64,000 nt of DNA. Origin: Amoebophrya sp. A120. Taxonomy: Eukaryota > Sar > Dinophyceae > Syndiniales > Amoebophryaceae. The notes under the pieces were generated by a model. That model was not told the origin of the DNA, ran no database searches, and saw nothing but the letters and a program-made list of their open reading frames with translations. The stretch covers positions 612,564 to 676,563 of the forward strand of contig CAJINV010000005.1 of assembly GCA_905178155.1 (NCBI GenBank). The letters are read 5' to 3'. The position numbers were made by a program, and so were the translations under genes. Of this stretch, positions 1 through 11,279 are shown one piece after another; the stretch's first letter is position 1; each line of letters begins with the position of its first letter.

Positions 1-613
1 TCTCCACCAGCTCGGTAGAAATGCCCTGAAGAGGCATTTCCGGCTGGGATGCGCTGCGGATGCGTTTTCAATGTGCTTCCGGCTGGGCTTCCTTGCAGCT
101 GGAAACGCACTGCGGCACGACAGCAGAGGCAGTGTCTTTCTCAGTTGATACCGAAAACGCCTGCGCGCCGTCGCGGCAGGTGAACTCTGTGAAAAATGTT
201 CCTTCTAGCGCAAGTTTGCGATGTCACACCCAGCGGGCGAAGCTATTCGAATCTCGTGTGGCTCTACATCTTCTCCTTCTTCTGCAAGAATTGCGCCGCG
301 GTACTCCGGCCTAGTTGCGCGTCGAGGAGACTCGTGCTGCGCGACATGCAGTCGTGGTGGCACAGGCACGCCCTCAGGTTGTCGTACAGGAAATGCGTGG
401 CTGTCGTTCGTTTGACACGTCGAGAGGTGTGGCGCGGAAGTTCCGTACGCTGCTAGTAAAGCGGCCACTTCGCTTACACTGGGTCCACAGCTCGAGGGCG
501 TTGTCCAAGACTTTTCTTGCCGCGGCTGCGCCTCGTCGGATATGCATTTTCGCAAAGGTATCGCGTACACTTTGAACGACAAAAAGACGAAACAAAAGAA
601 ATCTACTTGTCAT
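1..613 (-). CDS. Probable exons at left edge, model unresolved
   Basis: The minus strand holds coding-like stretches in more than one frame. One frame begins at an ATG at 613 and reads through a helical-looking segment (RKVLDNALELWTQ). Another frame runs to a stop at 264-266 and includes HFLYDNLRACLCHHD and LLDAQLGRSTAAQFLQ. A third frame stays open from 582 to 205. A good acceptor (TTTTTCACAG) lies near 190-200, and one frame after it stays open to the window edge. I could not choose between the frames. It lies directly downstream of the gene ending at 672, with the same orientation and about 60 bp between them. The function is not recognised. It may be a short gene ending near 264 or one running off the window. 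Confidence 0.35.
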
Positions 614-671
614 TCAAAAACAAGTATCGAAAAGCGTTATTCTCACTTTCTAGCCCGTCGAGAAAATGAAC

Positions 672-3600
672 TCAACCTGGTCTGCTTAGCCTGCACACTC
701 TGCTGAAGTACACGATATCTTTGTTGTTCCAAAGGATACCGTGGTCGGAGGACATTAGCTGTGGATCGCTCAATCCCAGCTCCGCAAGCGCCGGGATACT
801 CACGGTGGGGAATACAACAGTGCTCTCTTCAACACCGCCGGATGGTGCGTCTTTCCCTTTGCATACTGTGGTCATAGCGTTGATACTGTCACCGGCAGTT
901 TCATCTGCCGGGCCTGGTGCTCCAGGAACAAGTGCTGCAACAGCAGGATTTATTTCCATCATCTCCACCTTTTCGACAGAACCAGAAGCCTCCTCGAGCA
1001 CCGGATGGACGATCAAGTCCTCTTCTTCTAGTTCCGACGACAGCCGCCGCCGCAATGCTTCGTCTCGTCCGTGAAATCCCCCGAAAGAAGGAGCTCCTCC
1101 TGCACGACCACTAGGAATGTGTATGTCCTCCTCTCTCTGCATGTGCTGCAAGCTGCTACTTCGCGTCCTCAGTCTCGATGTCGGACCAGAAACCTTGCTG
1201 TTCACGCAAACAGGTGGATCATGCTCGTCATCTTCTTTATTTCCAATGAGAGATTTTGTCTTGTCTGTCATTTGTGGCGCTAGCAGCACACCAGCAGTTG
1301 GGCGTCGTGCCGAGGATGGCACAATACAATTCGGCATGTTGAAGAACATCGTTTGTTGCTGCAGCGGTACTAGCAGCTCTCGACTAGTCCAGGAAGGAGG
1401 CGGCGGCGAGGGCCCGGTAGTGTCTTCTCGCAACAGGCCGCGACTGACGGGCACCGCAGGGTGCGACAGACGACCTACCGGCACACCAGAGCTAACCGGG
1501 GACGCAGCAGCGGCGAAGCCTGGCGGCCGGACGCTGGCAGTACCAAGCTGTAGGTGCGCGTTGAGAAGCTGAGATGATGAGGAAGAGGATGAAGTTGAAG
1601 AGTTGTTGTGTAATGTTTTTGTGTAGCAGTGGTCTTGTTTACATTTACTCCCGGCCCCGGCCGTCCCGCGATCATTGATGATCGTAAAGGCAGCAGATGG
1701 TCGCGGAACCAGAGAAAAGCGCCGCTGATGAAGATCTACCGGCGTCGTGCCTGCAGTAAAGCCGGGCAGTAGCAGCTGAGCGACATTTTCCTGCGGTCGT
1801 TTGTCTGCTGTCAAGAAACTTGCCGTAGAACCCGCGCGAGGCAAGGAGAGACGGCTCACCTGCCGAGGAAGGTTACCAAAAAATGCAGCGGAGGACAAAT
1901 TTTGCAGCAGCAAAGGCCTCTGCCGCTGCAACTGTGAAAATAGCACGTTATTTACTTCGTGATCTTCATCTTCCACGTGCGGGGGAACTGTAGCTCCTTG
2001 GTGCGCCTGCAGTTGCTCCCGAGTCTGTATGCGGCCAGCGGATTTGCTCCCTTGGAGAGTTGTTACAGCTCTGGTAACAGCTGGAGCCTCTGGCAGGACC
2101 TCCGATGGTATCATGTCACTCGTCGATGTGGTTCTCGTTGTTCTATTACCAGCTCCTGTTCCGCTTGCTTTTGGAAGGCCCATCGGCGAAAAGTGCTTCT
2201 GCAGATTATGCCCCGCAGGCGCAATGTTCTTAATGCGAGTCTTCGGCTCGAAAGCGGGCAACTTCTTAGTCAGGACATTCAGCTGCGCTGCTGATGTCGC
2301 TCTTGCAGATTGCAAGGTACTAGAAGGCATGACCTCCGCTAGTCCTACTTCTGCGGGACATTGCAGCCCTAGCTGCACTGGTGCGCGACGACAAGCCGTT
2401 GCAGCTTCTACTCCTTCCGCCCTCTGTTCTGCCGGGCCAGCCGGAGGCGGCTCACCGCTTCCGACGGTTGCGACGAGGCCCTTTGGTGCTCCTGCAGAAG
2501 AACACGCACTGGTCGGCACCGGTCGCGCTCCCAGCGTGCGCCGGAAAAACGTGCTGGAGCTCGATGGCTGCAAAAGCGGTGGTCGTTGTAGTTGCAACTT
2601 CCGGAAACCTCCGGTCAGCCCCGCCGAGAAGGCCCGCTCGCGGGTCGTCGATGACGAGGATGTGCTGGCGTTTTGGTTTCTTGGACGTCCAATTGCAGTT
2701 CCTGAGGAGGTCGAGGAGATGTTACATTGTGGGACTCCTCGCCCAGCAGCTATCTGCAAAGGGCGGTTCAAAAACTCGACTCTGCAGGAGGGTTTTGATT
2801 CAGATTTATTCCATTCGTGTCCATCATCTTCTCTTTCTGCACCAGTGCAGCTGCTGCAAGCTGCTGTGTCTTTTGTCGTGTGGGCGACAGAGTGCGGCGG
2901 CTCTGCAGGCCGTGCCGGTGCGTGATGTGCAGGACGCAGCACCGGACCAAGATTCTTGTCTTGGACATGTAAAAGTTGTGCAGGAGAACGCAACACGTGC
3001 GCGTCGTGGAACCCGGAGGCTACCGGTTTCATGAGCGGGTCAGACCCGTCAATGCTTCTTTCGTCGGCAGTGGAAGACGACGAAGCGGTGTTTTGTTCAT
3101 CTACAGGAAGAAGTTGAGGTTCTTCTTCAAAATCAGCTACTACATCTCGTTTTAGTTTCGTGACTCCGGCGGATCCACGTCGATCATTTCCAACGAGAAC
3201 AGCGGTGTCGTCGTGGTCGTCCCGCCCCTGGTAGTCGACCACTGCGTCATCCACTTCTATTTTGCCCAAGAGTTCCTCGTCCCCCTGGCTTCCTCGTAGA
3301 TGCAGATCCACAGTCGGACAGGAGGACGGACCACTGCCGCTACTCTCACTGTGACCGATGCGGCTTGCTGCCTCGACAATCTCCGGCGCACCTTGCTCAT
3401 CTTTATTATACTCCGCTACAACAGGACGAGGGATCACTGCCGGCGCTAGTTGTACTTCTTCTTGGTGTTGAACTTGAACATGGTGAGCATGATCATCATG
3501 CAACTTGCTCTTCTCACCCGTGACATCACCGCTTTCTTGCCCGCCCTCCGGCAGGATAGATTTTTCAGGCGTGTTGTTCATCTTTCCCGGACTTGTATGA

Positions 3601-4437
3601 AATGCAAAAGCATCGTACTAGTATAAATCGCATGACAAATTTCGTCAGCATGAGAAAGAAAATTTGTAATGGGGATTTGACTTGAGAAAGAAATTTGTAT
3701 TGCATGAATGCGATTAGTACGAGTACGATACTTTTGCACAGGATAACTTGGTCGGGGCCGTATCACGAGCCGTTTCAGGGGTGGGCTCAGGTTCAGCGCG
3801 GGCATCTTTCTATGGAAGCGTCAGGTTTCTTCAAATCGTCAAAGTTCAAATAATTTGTAATGCATAAAATGCGTGACCCGAGACACGTGCGTTGCAGAGC
3901 AGGCAAGTGAGGCCGATTGTAAGCCTGTTTGGGGTTACAGCTCGAGCTGCTAAAGTAGCATGAGAAAATCGCTCTTCTTTGCCTAAACAGCATGACAAAG
4001 TGGATTTAGGGACCACCGAAGTTTGTCTTGCGCCACTTAGAAACTGGGTTCCAACTGGCATCCATTTTATGCATGACAAATTATTTCAACTCTGTCGATT
4101 TCAACTCTGACACATCCATACTTTCTTGTGGCGGGGTAAAAGACCGTCTTCAAGGCGGGTGGCGGCAGCAGGACCGCCGGCACTGATGATGGGCAAAAGT
4201 ATCGCACTCGTACTAATTACAATTATGCATGACAAATCTTGCTCTTAAGGTAAAACAGCATGACAAGTTCCAGTTTTCATGCTGAGCAAATTTGTAATGC
4301 CATTTATACTAGTACGATACTTTTGCAATGCATAGTACTGATGATGGGACAACTACAGGTGATGCAGCTGCGTTCGGCGGAAGCAACTGATGCCGGACCA
4401 CCTGCTCCCGGTGGGGCAGCGGCGCGGGGGCAGGCAT
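672..4437 (-). CDS. Large low-complexity protein split by three introner-type insertions
   Basis: The reading frame is 4437-4349, 4193-4126, 3810-3751 and 3595-672. Three inverted-repeat elements separate the exons, and no canonical intron is needed. The sum is 3141 nt, 1046 residues, in frame throughout. The start is the ATG at 4437 (MPAPAPLPHREQVV); an alternative is the ATG at 3581, which opens the long last exon. The protein is rich in Ser, Thr, Ala, Pro and His, with acidic stretches near the N-terminus. I see no membrane segment, signal peptide or known domain. Two exons are tiny (about 60-70 nt). The function is unknown. The good agreement of frames across three insertions is strong evidence that the exons belong together and that the insertions leave the mRNA. 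Confidence 0.8.
3596..3745. mobile_element. Introner element, family A (150 bp)
   Basis: The ends are TATGAAATGCAAAAGCATCG and the matching inverted CGATACTTTTGCACAGGATA. The flanking 5-bp direct repeats are ACTTG at 3591-3595 and 3746-3750. The interior has the recurring GCATGACAAA/TTTGTAATG motifs. Removing the element plus one repeat joins RPRPS to PGKMNNT in frame. Confidence 0.9.
3811..4120. mobile_element. Introner element, family B (310 bp)
   Basis: The ends are TATGGAAGCGTCAGG and an inverted copy closing at CTGACACATCCATA. The direct repeats CTTTC are at 3806-3810 and 4121-4125. It is closely similar end to end to the elements at 21075 and 27784, so it is an interspersed repeat and not gene-specific sequence. 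Confidence 0.92.
4182..4348. mobile_element. Introner element, family A, with 12-bp direct repeat
   Basis: A 143-bp core (4194-4336) with family A ends (CAAAAGTATCGCACTCG and its inverted copy) lies between two copies of ACTGATGATGGG (4182-4193 and 4337-4348). The left end of the element lacks the usual outer bases next to TAT. Removing the core and one repeat keeps the frame (PSSV to PAVLL). Confidence 0.85.
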
Positions 4438-5690
4438 TCTGATCTTTTCGAATGCTGATATACTTGTTAATCAGAAATAAAATCACGAATCACCGTCTCG
4501 TTGCTGTCATTCCGTGTACGCTGTGCTGCGCGGAAAGGAGCGAATCTGCGAGACAAAAATCAAGCTCTTCTTGCAAATTATGGAAACGCATCAACAAAAC
4601 TCCACCCAGCTCACTGCTCCCCACTTTTGGTTCCCGCTGGTGCGCTTGCGCAGAGAAGGCCGCTTGAAGATGACACGTAAAATCACAATCAGCTAAGCAG
4701 TGGCAGTGGGCTCTTTGCATCACAATTTACTTCTTTCACGCAGAAAAAACACTCAGAATTCACCAGCATTTTTACTCTCGGCAGCTACTAACTTCTGTCG
4801 TTCTCAGGCGTTCTTTGTTTCCTCGGTATGGCACTTCACAACGACCTTTTTTCTGAGCAGTGCACACTCGTCACAGCACGTCAGACAAAGATTGATACAA
4901 CCGACAGGATCCAGAACATAAGCTTGTCGCACGACACGACACGCTGCCACAACTTCTATGTCATTCATAGGGGCGCTATCACTAAGCAACGATGACCACG
5001 AGAGGTAATTTGATATCGCTGGTTTGCCTTGGCATTCGATTTTTGTTTTTCGAAACAGGATGCATTTTTCTCTTCATCAAATTCAGTATCATCTTCAGCT
5101 CTTCTGCTGTTGAGCGCATCTTCATCATCAACGACCGAAAATTGAAACCTGAATTGTTTTCGTTGGTAAAAAGAAGTTCGAGTTCATAGTTATCTTTCTT
5201 TCGCCCTAAATCTGGAGGTTTTTTGCACTACTTTTCCAGATGTTGCGAACGGACTACAAAGGAAAAATATCGTGAAGCTCAAATAAATCTGCCATTGTTT
5301 GTAGTTCCCCCGAAACAGTAAACAGCAAGTTCTCCTTCTCGTCGTAAAACGGTAATGTTTATATCCTCAGTTTTCATCGCGTTCATTGTAAGTTACTTAA
5401 GCAAGGACGAGAGATTCGTCGGCGTTGTGCGGTGGCATTTGGTTAAATTGTGTAAAGATCACAAAAATTCATATAGGTGAAAAAGTCAGTGTAACATTTT
5501 TAGTGCTAATTGCAGCCCTGACAGTACTAAAAGTTTATATAGCAATCTGGCTTTGGCATAGAGGCAGTCATCAATTTCCTTTTTTCTTTAAGGGTTTTGT
5601 ATCAGGTTGACATAGCTTCTGTTGATAGATGGTGTTGCTTTTCATTTTCGTACAAGAAGTCGCACGGTGTTGCAGCTTACTAAGTGGAAA
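4438..5690. other. Intergenic, no gene seen
   Basis: About 1.25 kb of AT-richer sequence. Only short ORFs occur on either strand, with no recognisable product, RNA gene or introner. It should contain the promoter of the gene starting at 4437 and the 3' flank of the remnant upstream, but I recognise no specific signal. Confidence 0.5.
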
Positions 5691-6700
5691 AATGTCTGCA
5701 GCAAAAAAAATCAAAGTTTTTGGTAGGGCAGTTTGTGCCCTTCTCTTCTCGCCCGGACTGCAGCGCGCTGGTGAGCGCCGTGGCCTTCATGCTTGGGAAC
5801 TTGACCGAGGTGCTGTGCTCCATTCCTGCTGCGTCGTTTGGTCGAAGCTCCAGCGCGAGCTTGAAGGCCCCCTAGTAGTCAGCCCAAGCCTTAGTCCTCA
5901 CACTTCTCGTTCTGGAAGTAGTTCCTTTGGTCATGATGCTCCTGTCCAGCATGCCGCGAACCTCAGCCAGGTACTTGGGCGTGAAGCCCCTCCCGCCAAA
6001 AGTGGCAATTTGTAATGCAGGTCTCGCGTTACAAATGGCCTTTTCTTCTGACCCGTTCTGGGTCAGCTTTCTGGACCGCATCACAAATCTGAGCTCCTGA
6101 ATCGGCAGAATGCCGTGCTGTGAGGGTTCAGATTTGTGATGCAAAACGTGGCTCCGCGAAAAACGTCTGCACCTCGTCCAGTGAGGTCCCCAAGTGAGGT
6201 GCAGACGTTTTTCGCGGGAGGGGGGGAAAGTGGGGCCCATAGCCCGTGTTTGTCTGCGCCGCGAAAAACGTCTGCACCTCCGAGATCGGCCTCCAGATGA
6301 GGTGTCCTCGGACACCTCTTCGGAGTCGTCCCGAGTCGCGGACCTCCGGGGCGACAAATTGCGGCCGCCCTTTTCGCAGGGCCCCGACCTGTATCGAGCT
6401 CAATTTGCCGGCAAAAGCCTGCAACTTGAGCTCATCCCCGAGTCGACCTCCTCCGAGGCCGCGAGGTTTGAACAAAAAGCGAGTCTGTTCCTCAGCAAAT
6501 TCACCCCATTCCCAAACAAGATATGTACGCGGTAAATCGTCAGGAATCAGGAGGGGGTGTGGGAACTTGAAGAACTACAACTGCGAACCCGGGTGGACGA
6601 CGTCCACCGATACCGACGCACCGAGTCCCCCGGTGGCTGAGTTGTCTCCTCTGTTTCGTCCGCCGAGGCCTTGCCGGAATACCTGGCCTACCCATTCCCT
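5690..6700 (-). pseudogene. Coding-like remnant with in-frame TAG codons
   Basis: GC-richer sequence reads well on the minus strand in pieces. One frame gives FFKFPHPLLIPDDLP, LVWEWGEFAEEQTRF and GRLGDELKLQAFAGKL. Nearer 6000-5700 comes FTPKYLAEVRGMLDRS, then a TPR-like AFKLALELRPNDAAG. In-frame TAG codons interrupt it just before FFKFPH (near 6570) and before GAFKLALEL (near 5873), and I could not find convincing splice sites around them. Between about 6000 and 6150 are introner-type internal motifs (TTTGTAATGC, GCATCACAAAT) without intact TAT/ATA ends. It may be a decaying gene, or a real gene with introns I cannot place. No family is recognised. Confidence 0.4.
6156..6280. repeat. 20-bp sequence in three copies, two direct and one inverted
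   Basis: GCGAAAAACGTCTGCACCTC occurs at 6156-6175 and 6261-6280, and as its reverse complement at 6196-6215. Copies 6156 and 6196 form a perfect 20-bp hairpin arm pair. On the minus strand each direct copy encodes EVQTFFA, and the spacing between direct copies is 105 bp (35 codons). This could be a small insertion with an unusually long direct repeat. Confidence 0.85.
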
Positions 6701-6720
6701 TGATTTTGTTTCATTTTGAA

Positions 6721-7217
6721 AAAAAATAAACACACAAGCAGGCGCCCGACTATGTAGGATGCAAAAATTTTGATTTTTTTAGCTGCAGACATTTTTCAGC
6801 TTAGTACAGCTAGCTCTTCTTTGATAAGCAGGTAAAATTTCTTCCTAGCTCAGTACTGGTTAGTGGAAGCGCATTTAGATGAAATTACTAGTGTACACCA
6901 CATTCGTTTTGTTGCTTTGTGAAGCTTGTTGTTCCACTTATGGCGTTTTGGATTTTGACCGGAAGTCATGACAAACAAGCTCCTCGTCCATTGTTTTCAA
7001 AAATGTTTTCTATTCATTCTCTAGAATCAAAATTTTTCTCGCCTGCTTAATTCGCTCACTGTATCGTACACAAACGTCTTCGTTATCTGCTAATGAGTTT
7101 GAGTTCTCTATTAATTTGCAAACAATATATTTGCAGCAATCGTCGCATCGTGCACCAGAGTTTACGGCACAACGAATATTACACTAAGTACATTCATCTG
7201 CGATAAAACCTCCCTCC
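6721..7217. other. Intergenic, AT-rich
   Basis: About 500 bp of AT-rich sequence with T- and A-runs lies downstream of the gene ending at 7218. No gene, RNA or introner was seen. Confidence 0.5.
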
Positions 7218-10200
7218 TTATGGCTTGTAGCCCTGCCGCAGCATCACGTCCACGAAGGAGCACACCTGATTCATATATGAGTACATTCATTTTATCTTTC
7301 GCAATTTCTCATGCGCATTCATATACACCTTCGGGTACGGATGCAGTAGAGCGGCCTTGTTTTAGGTGTGTAAAACCAAAACGAAAACTTCATTTAGAGT
7401 CCACATACCGGTCCCTTCAGATTGTAAAACAGCCGCTCGTTTTGCTTTATGGCAAGCTCAGGTGGGAATGTCTCAAAAATGGAGCAGGTTTGGTGTGCAA
7501 CATGGTTGCCAAAGACCCAGATCACACAGAGAAAAATTTGTTGTATCTCTTACTCTTAGGTCCTGACGCAATTACATGCAAAAAAAACCTGTTCCACATT
7601 CGAGAAATTCCACCTTGGTCCGCTGGCATATGGTTGATCTCCTTCTGGTACGCTCGGTTCCAGCGCGGATTCGTTATGTGCGTGAGGTCGGAATACCTTT
7701 TTGATTTTGATGCCGGTGCACAAACTCTTGCAACCAGTTGCGACGACATCTTGATGTCACTCCTCGTCGCGGTAGAAACTCGATTGCACATGTTGCCTGT
7801 TGGCGACTTCTTCGAAACAATGGTCTTATTTTGCATCGTTTGAATAAAGGTAGAACGACATTTTTGCCTCGACCTGCAGTTCAAGAAAGACACAATAAAC
7901 GTCGTGGCAGAACCTCCACAAACAGTAATATACTCGCCAATCCCCTTTCTTCGGTTGAACCCTTGTCCGCTCTCCACGCTCGGTGGCAACTCCTGGCCCT
8001 GGAAGTCGGTTTTCTGCATGGTAATTAAGCCGGACTTCTGGTCGGTCACAAACACATCCGTTTGGTGCGTGATCGGGTTGTAGGCAAACATCGGTGGTCG
8101 CCGCGGTCGCGCCGCGTCCCAACCGAGGCAGTACCGGTAGGGAAAGTTGTTCGTGGTTGGGATCCGGGCCTTCTGACGCCAATATTCCTGATACAGTTTT
8201 AGATTCAGTGACTAGATTGTTGATCACATAAATTGCTTTTGATCAGAAAGATGGTTTGCAAAACCAAAACATCACACATCCATGCTCTACAAAGAAGCTT
8301 TATTCGAATCGAATCTTATCTAACTTCTATGCTTGCACAGTATGAGTTGTGTCGAATAAGTGTTGTATAATTGATGTACCTTGTAGATCTCTTGCTTCTT
8401 TGGGCTCAGGGTCGACAGCTGCCGCACATCCCAGTCTGCGTAGGGCGGACGCTCCGGGGACTGCTCCGCTGGGTACTCCGAGTAAGTCGCGACGGATCGA
8501 CAAGTATACCACGCTCAGAGGATGTGAGAATTTACTTACACAGTCACGACAAGGTTGCATATTTTGGAGGCATTCGCTTTCATCTGTATACAGGACTGCG
8601 AATCGCCTCGGGCGTCGTCATTTCATGACCATCATGACGCCGGGGTGATTCGAATGCGACATCAACTCTGTAAATGTTTATACATACATCAACTTTCTTG
8701 CCCTACGGCGTTTCACTGTACCGTATTGCATGGAGGCGATGCAATTCCACGTGCACAACCGCGGTACTGACCGCTTCTAGTACAGCACTAAGCGCATGAT
8801 TCTGCCTCACAAGCGAACCGTCTCTGCCTTGTCACTGCACAGGACATCATACATTATCACATCAGCTGAGTGGGCGATAACTAGAGAGCGCTGGATCGGC
8901 GGAACGTGTGCGTCCGCGGGCAGATTCCGTGACCACCTGAGTAATTGGGATTTTTGGTGATATTAAGAGGACGAAATGCAAACGTAGTTCATCAATATTG
9001 TAGGGCTACACGAAACCAATTTTTGTTTTGAAGATGAACCATACAGAAAGAACATATATATTACCGGTTGCCGACTAATTGGGAACCCGTTTTTTGCGGT
9101 CGTGTCCATTCCGTACCCGCCACTGCCGTAGTCGCGATTCAGCTCCGCCCGGTCTTCCTGCAGCACCGGCACGCGCGCGTCGCGCCTTTTGTTCGCCGGA
9201 TTCGTGCCCCACTCGTCCAGGTACACCGATTTTTTGTCGTCCTTGGACTTGGTCATGAAGAGGTTCCCGGCGGATTTGGGGCGCATCAGCTCCCGGGGCT
9301 GGAAGGTGCCGTCCAGGTTGTCGTACCCCTCCAGCTTCGGGTACTGGTTCTCGTAAATCGGGACCGGCGGCCCGTAGCTCGCCTTGCCCAGATTGTACAT
9401 TTGGTGCAGGGAGGTGATGTTGGGCCGGTGCACCGGCCGGGGGGTTTCCATCTGGGTTCGCACCTCCGGGTTGTTCAACTGCAGATCGATCATGGTAGTC
9501 GTCACCGGGTTATGAACTGCAAAAGTATCGTATTCATACTCGTATAAATGCATTACAAATTTTCTCAGCATGAGAAAGAAAATTTGTAATGCGGATTTAC
9601 CTTAAGGAAGAGATTTGTAATGCATGATTGCAATACGAGTACGATACTTTAGCACAGGATACGGGTTGTGGTACGTGTTCTTGTTCGCGTTCTCGTCAAA
9701 GTTGGCAAATCTCGGGTCGTCCTTGTATAACAGTGCACAACTCCCCCTCCCCCTCATTTGTAATGCAAAATACCCAAGTCACCCTTTGCCTCTTCGCAAG
9801 TTCTGGCTGCCCAAATAGCATTATCCTCTTGTACAAATTTGTTATACAAAACCGGCAGTCTTGCTGATGCTTGTATTGCCGTTCATGCTATACAAATGAG
9901 GGGGAGGGGAGTTGTGCACTGTTATACCTTGTAGTACTCCTTCATGAACTCCTTGTTGTACTTGCTATGCGGGGGCGCGGCCCGTGACTGCAAGTGCGGT
10001 TCCTCGACCACAACTGCTGGGTGGCCACTGTTCATCATTCCTGTGCTGGTCCGCGACTTGTAGTGCCCAACACCCCCCTTGCCGGACAGGTCGGCGTGCT
10101 TGTTCTGCTCGGAGGTCGGCGATGGCGCCATACCGGGCGGCGTCAGCGGTGGGGTCCCGGGACGGTGCTGGACAGCAGAGCTACCGCCTCCGATCATAGC

Positions 10201-10635
10201 ACCAGAAGTTGATTTCGAGGAAGTGCTGACTCCTTTGCCGATCTCGACCTGCTGTTCTGCCGCTCCGGGAGAGGTGACCACGGGCAAAGTGTCGACTTCC
10301 ATAGATACGTCGCCGGTCGTGGTAGCAGCTCCCTTCTTCTGCACCATCTTCGGTCGCAACGGGGCCGTCACGGGCCGCTTCTTGTGGTAAGTCGGCGCGA
10401 ACACCGCGGTTCTTGGCGGCTGGTCTGTCGCGGTGTGGACGATCTCGCTGTTGTGCATGTGGCGCTGGGGCCACTTCTGGCCCCCGGAGGTAGAAGATGT
10501 GGTCATCGTTGCGGTGCGCGGCCGCTGCGCTCGTGCACCGGAGGCCGGAGTTCTCGCGGACGGCTGGGACCGTGCGGAAATGGTCACCGGGGCCGCGGAA
10601 AAAGGCCGCGGGTTCACAGAGGGATTCAGATTCAT
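7218..10635 (-). CDS. Unknown RP/TA-rich protein, nine exons with both intron classes
   Basis: Exons are 10635-9932, 9725-9667, 9510-9065, 8936-8882, 8513-8380, 8187-7934, 7726-7614, 7548-7409 and 7265-7218. The first two gaps are introners; the other six introns are GT...AG with matching phases. The total is 1953 nt, 650 residues. The start is the ATG at 10635 (MNLNPSVNPRPFSAAP); the frame is open upstream to 10737. The N-terminal third is basic and Pro/Thr/Ser-rich (RPRTA, RPVTAP). The middle has KYNKEFMKEYYK and NLDGTFQPRELMRPKSA. The C-terminal half has short Tyr/Trp/Pro motifs (PYADWDVRQL, YLGW-like RYCLGWD). No named domain is recognised. Such RP-TA proteins are often ciliary, but that is only a guess. 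The last exon encodes VCSFVDVMLRQGYKP and a stop. Confidence 0.82.
9511..9661. mobile_element. Introner element, family A (151 bp)
   Basis: It runs from TATGAACTGCAAAAGTATCG to CGATACTTTAGCACAGGATA. The direct repeats CGGGT are at 9506-9510 and 9662-9666. Excision joins NTYHNP to VTTTMID in frame. The interior carries GCATTACAAATTTT and TTTGTAATGC. Confidence 0.92.
9726..9926. mobile_element. Introner element, family E (201 bp)
   Basis: The terminal inverted repeat is TATAACAGTGCACAACTCCC and continues into a CCCCCTC-rich stretch; the arms match almost perfectly. The direct repeats CCTTG are at 9721-9725 and 9927-9931. Excision joins KEYYK to DDPRFANF in frame. It is related to the element at 24866. 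Confidence 0.93.
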
Positions 10636-10734
10636 CCTTTCTTTCGATATGGAGGGCTGGGTTCTCTCCTCACTTTCACAACCACCAGCCCATCGGAGAT
10701 AGCAAATCAATTTGACAGAAGTTTGTTGTTTCAC

Positions 10735-11000
10735 CAAGCTTGCGAAAAGCTCAACAGACCAAAAAGCTCTGCCTACTGGTTTTCATTTTCGATATAATGG
10801 GAAAAGAAATGTAAACAGTCATCAAGTTTAGCCACAGTTTTTCATTTGTGGTGACACAAACCGCACTAACAATTGTCCTCCGACGCTCACGGTGAAATAC
10901 CTCTCTATATTGCTAGTCTGTGTTTTAATTCTCTCAGTTAGAATATCCTCAACACTGACGAAACGACGTTTGGCTCTCGAGCGACTCATTTATGTTCATT
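10735..11000. repeat. Upstream module, copy 1 (shared with 12965-13250)
   Basis: Just upstream of the gene starting at 10635, this stretch shares ordered blocks with 12965-13250. They include CTTGCGAAAAGCTCA, AAAAGCTCTGCC and AATTCTCTCAG, followed by CGACGTTT-type sequence, in the same order and orientation with diverged spacers. Both copies lie 5' of minus-strand genes. They may be an old duplication or a conserved promoter. The stretch from 11000 to 11279 shows no gene. Confidence 0.7.
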
Positions 11001-11279
11001 TTACCGAAACTGACAATTTCAAATGAAGGAGAAAAGACATCGATCAGAGACCTGCCTGAGTGAGATACAGAAAAGTACAAGTCGTGCCACCGATGGCGGT
11101 AGCGTTGAACCGGTTCCTCGCCGCCGGATTCGGATAGTCACAAAAAGTTCATAACGAAGCTCAAACATACCTGCTTGCACTGAAAGCATCCCGCCTCAGT
11201 TATCTACTATTCTGCAAAGAAGGTGAAAGTAAGGATTTGTTTGATACGAAGACCATTAGTCGAAGGTTGAGTGAACTAC

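Noticed and set aside
7220-7843. Plus-strand ORF of 207 codons
   Set aside because: It is antisense to the well-supported exons and introns of the gene at 7218-10635.
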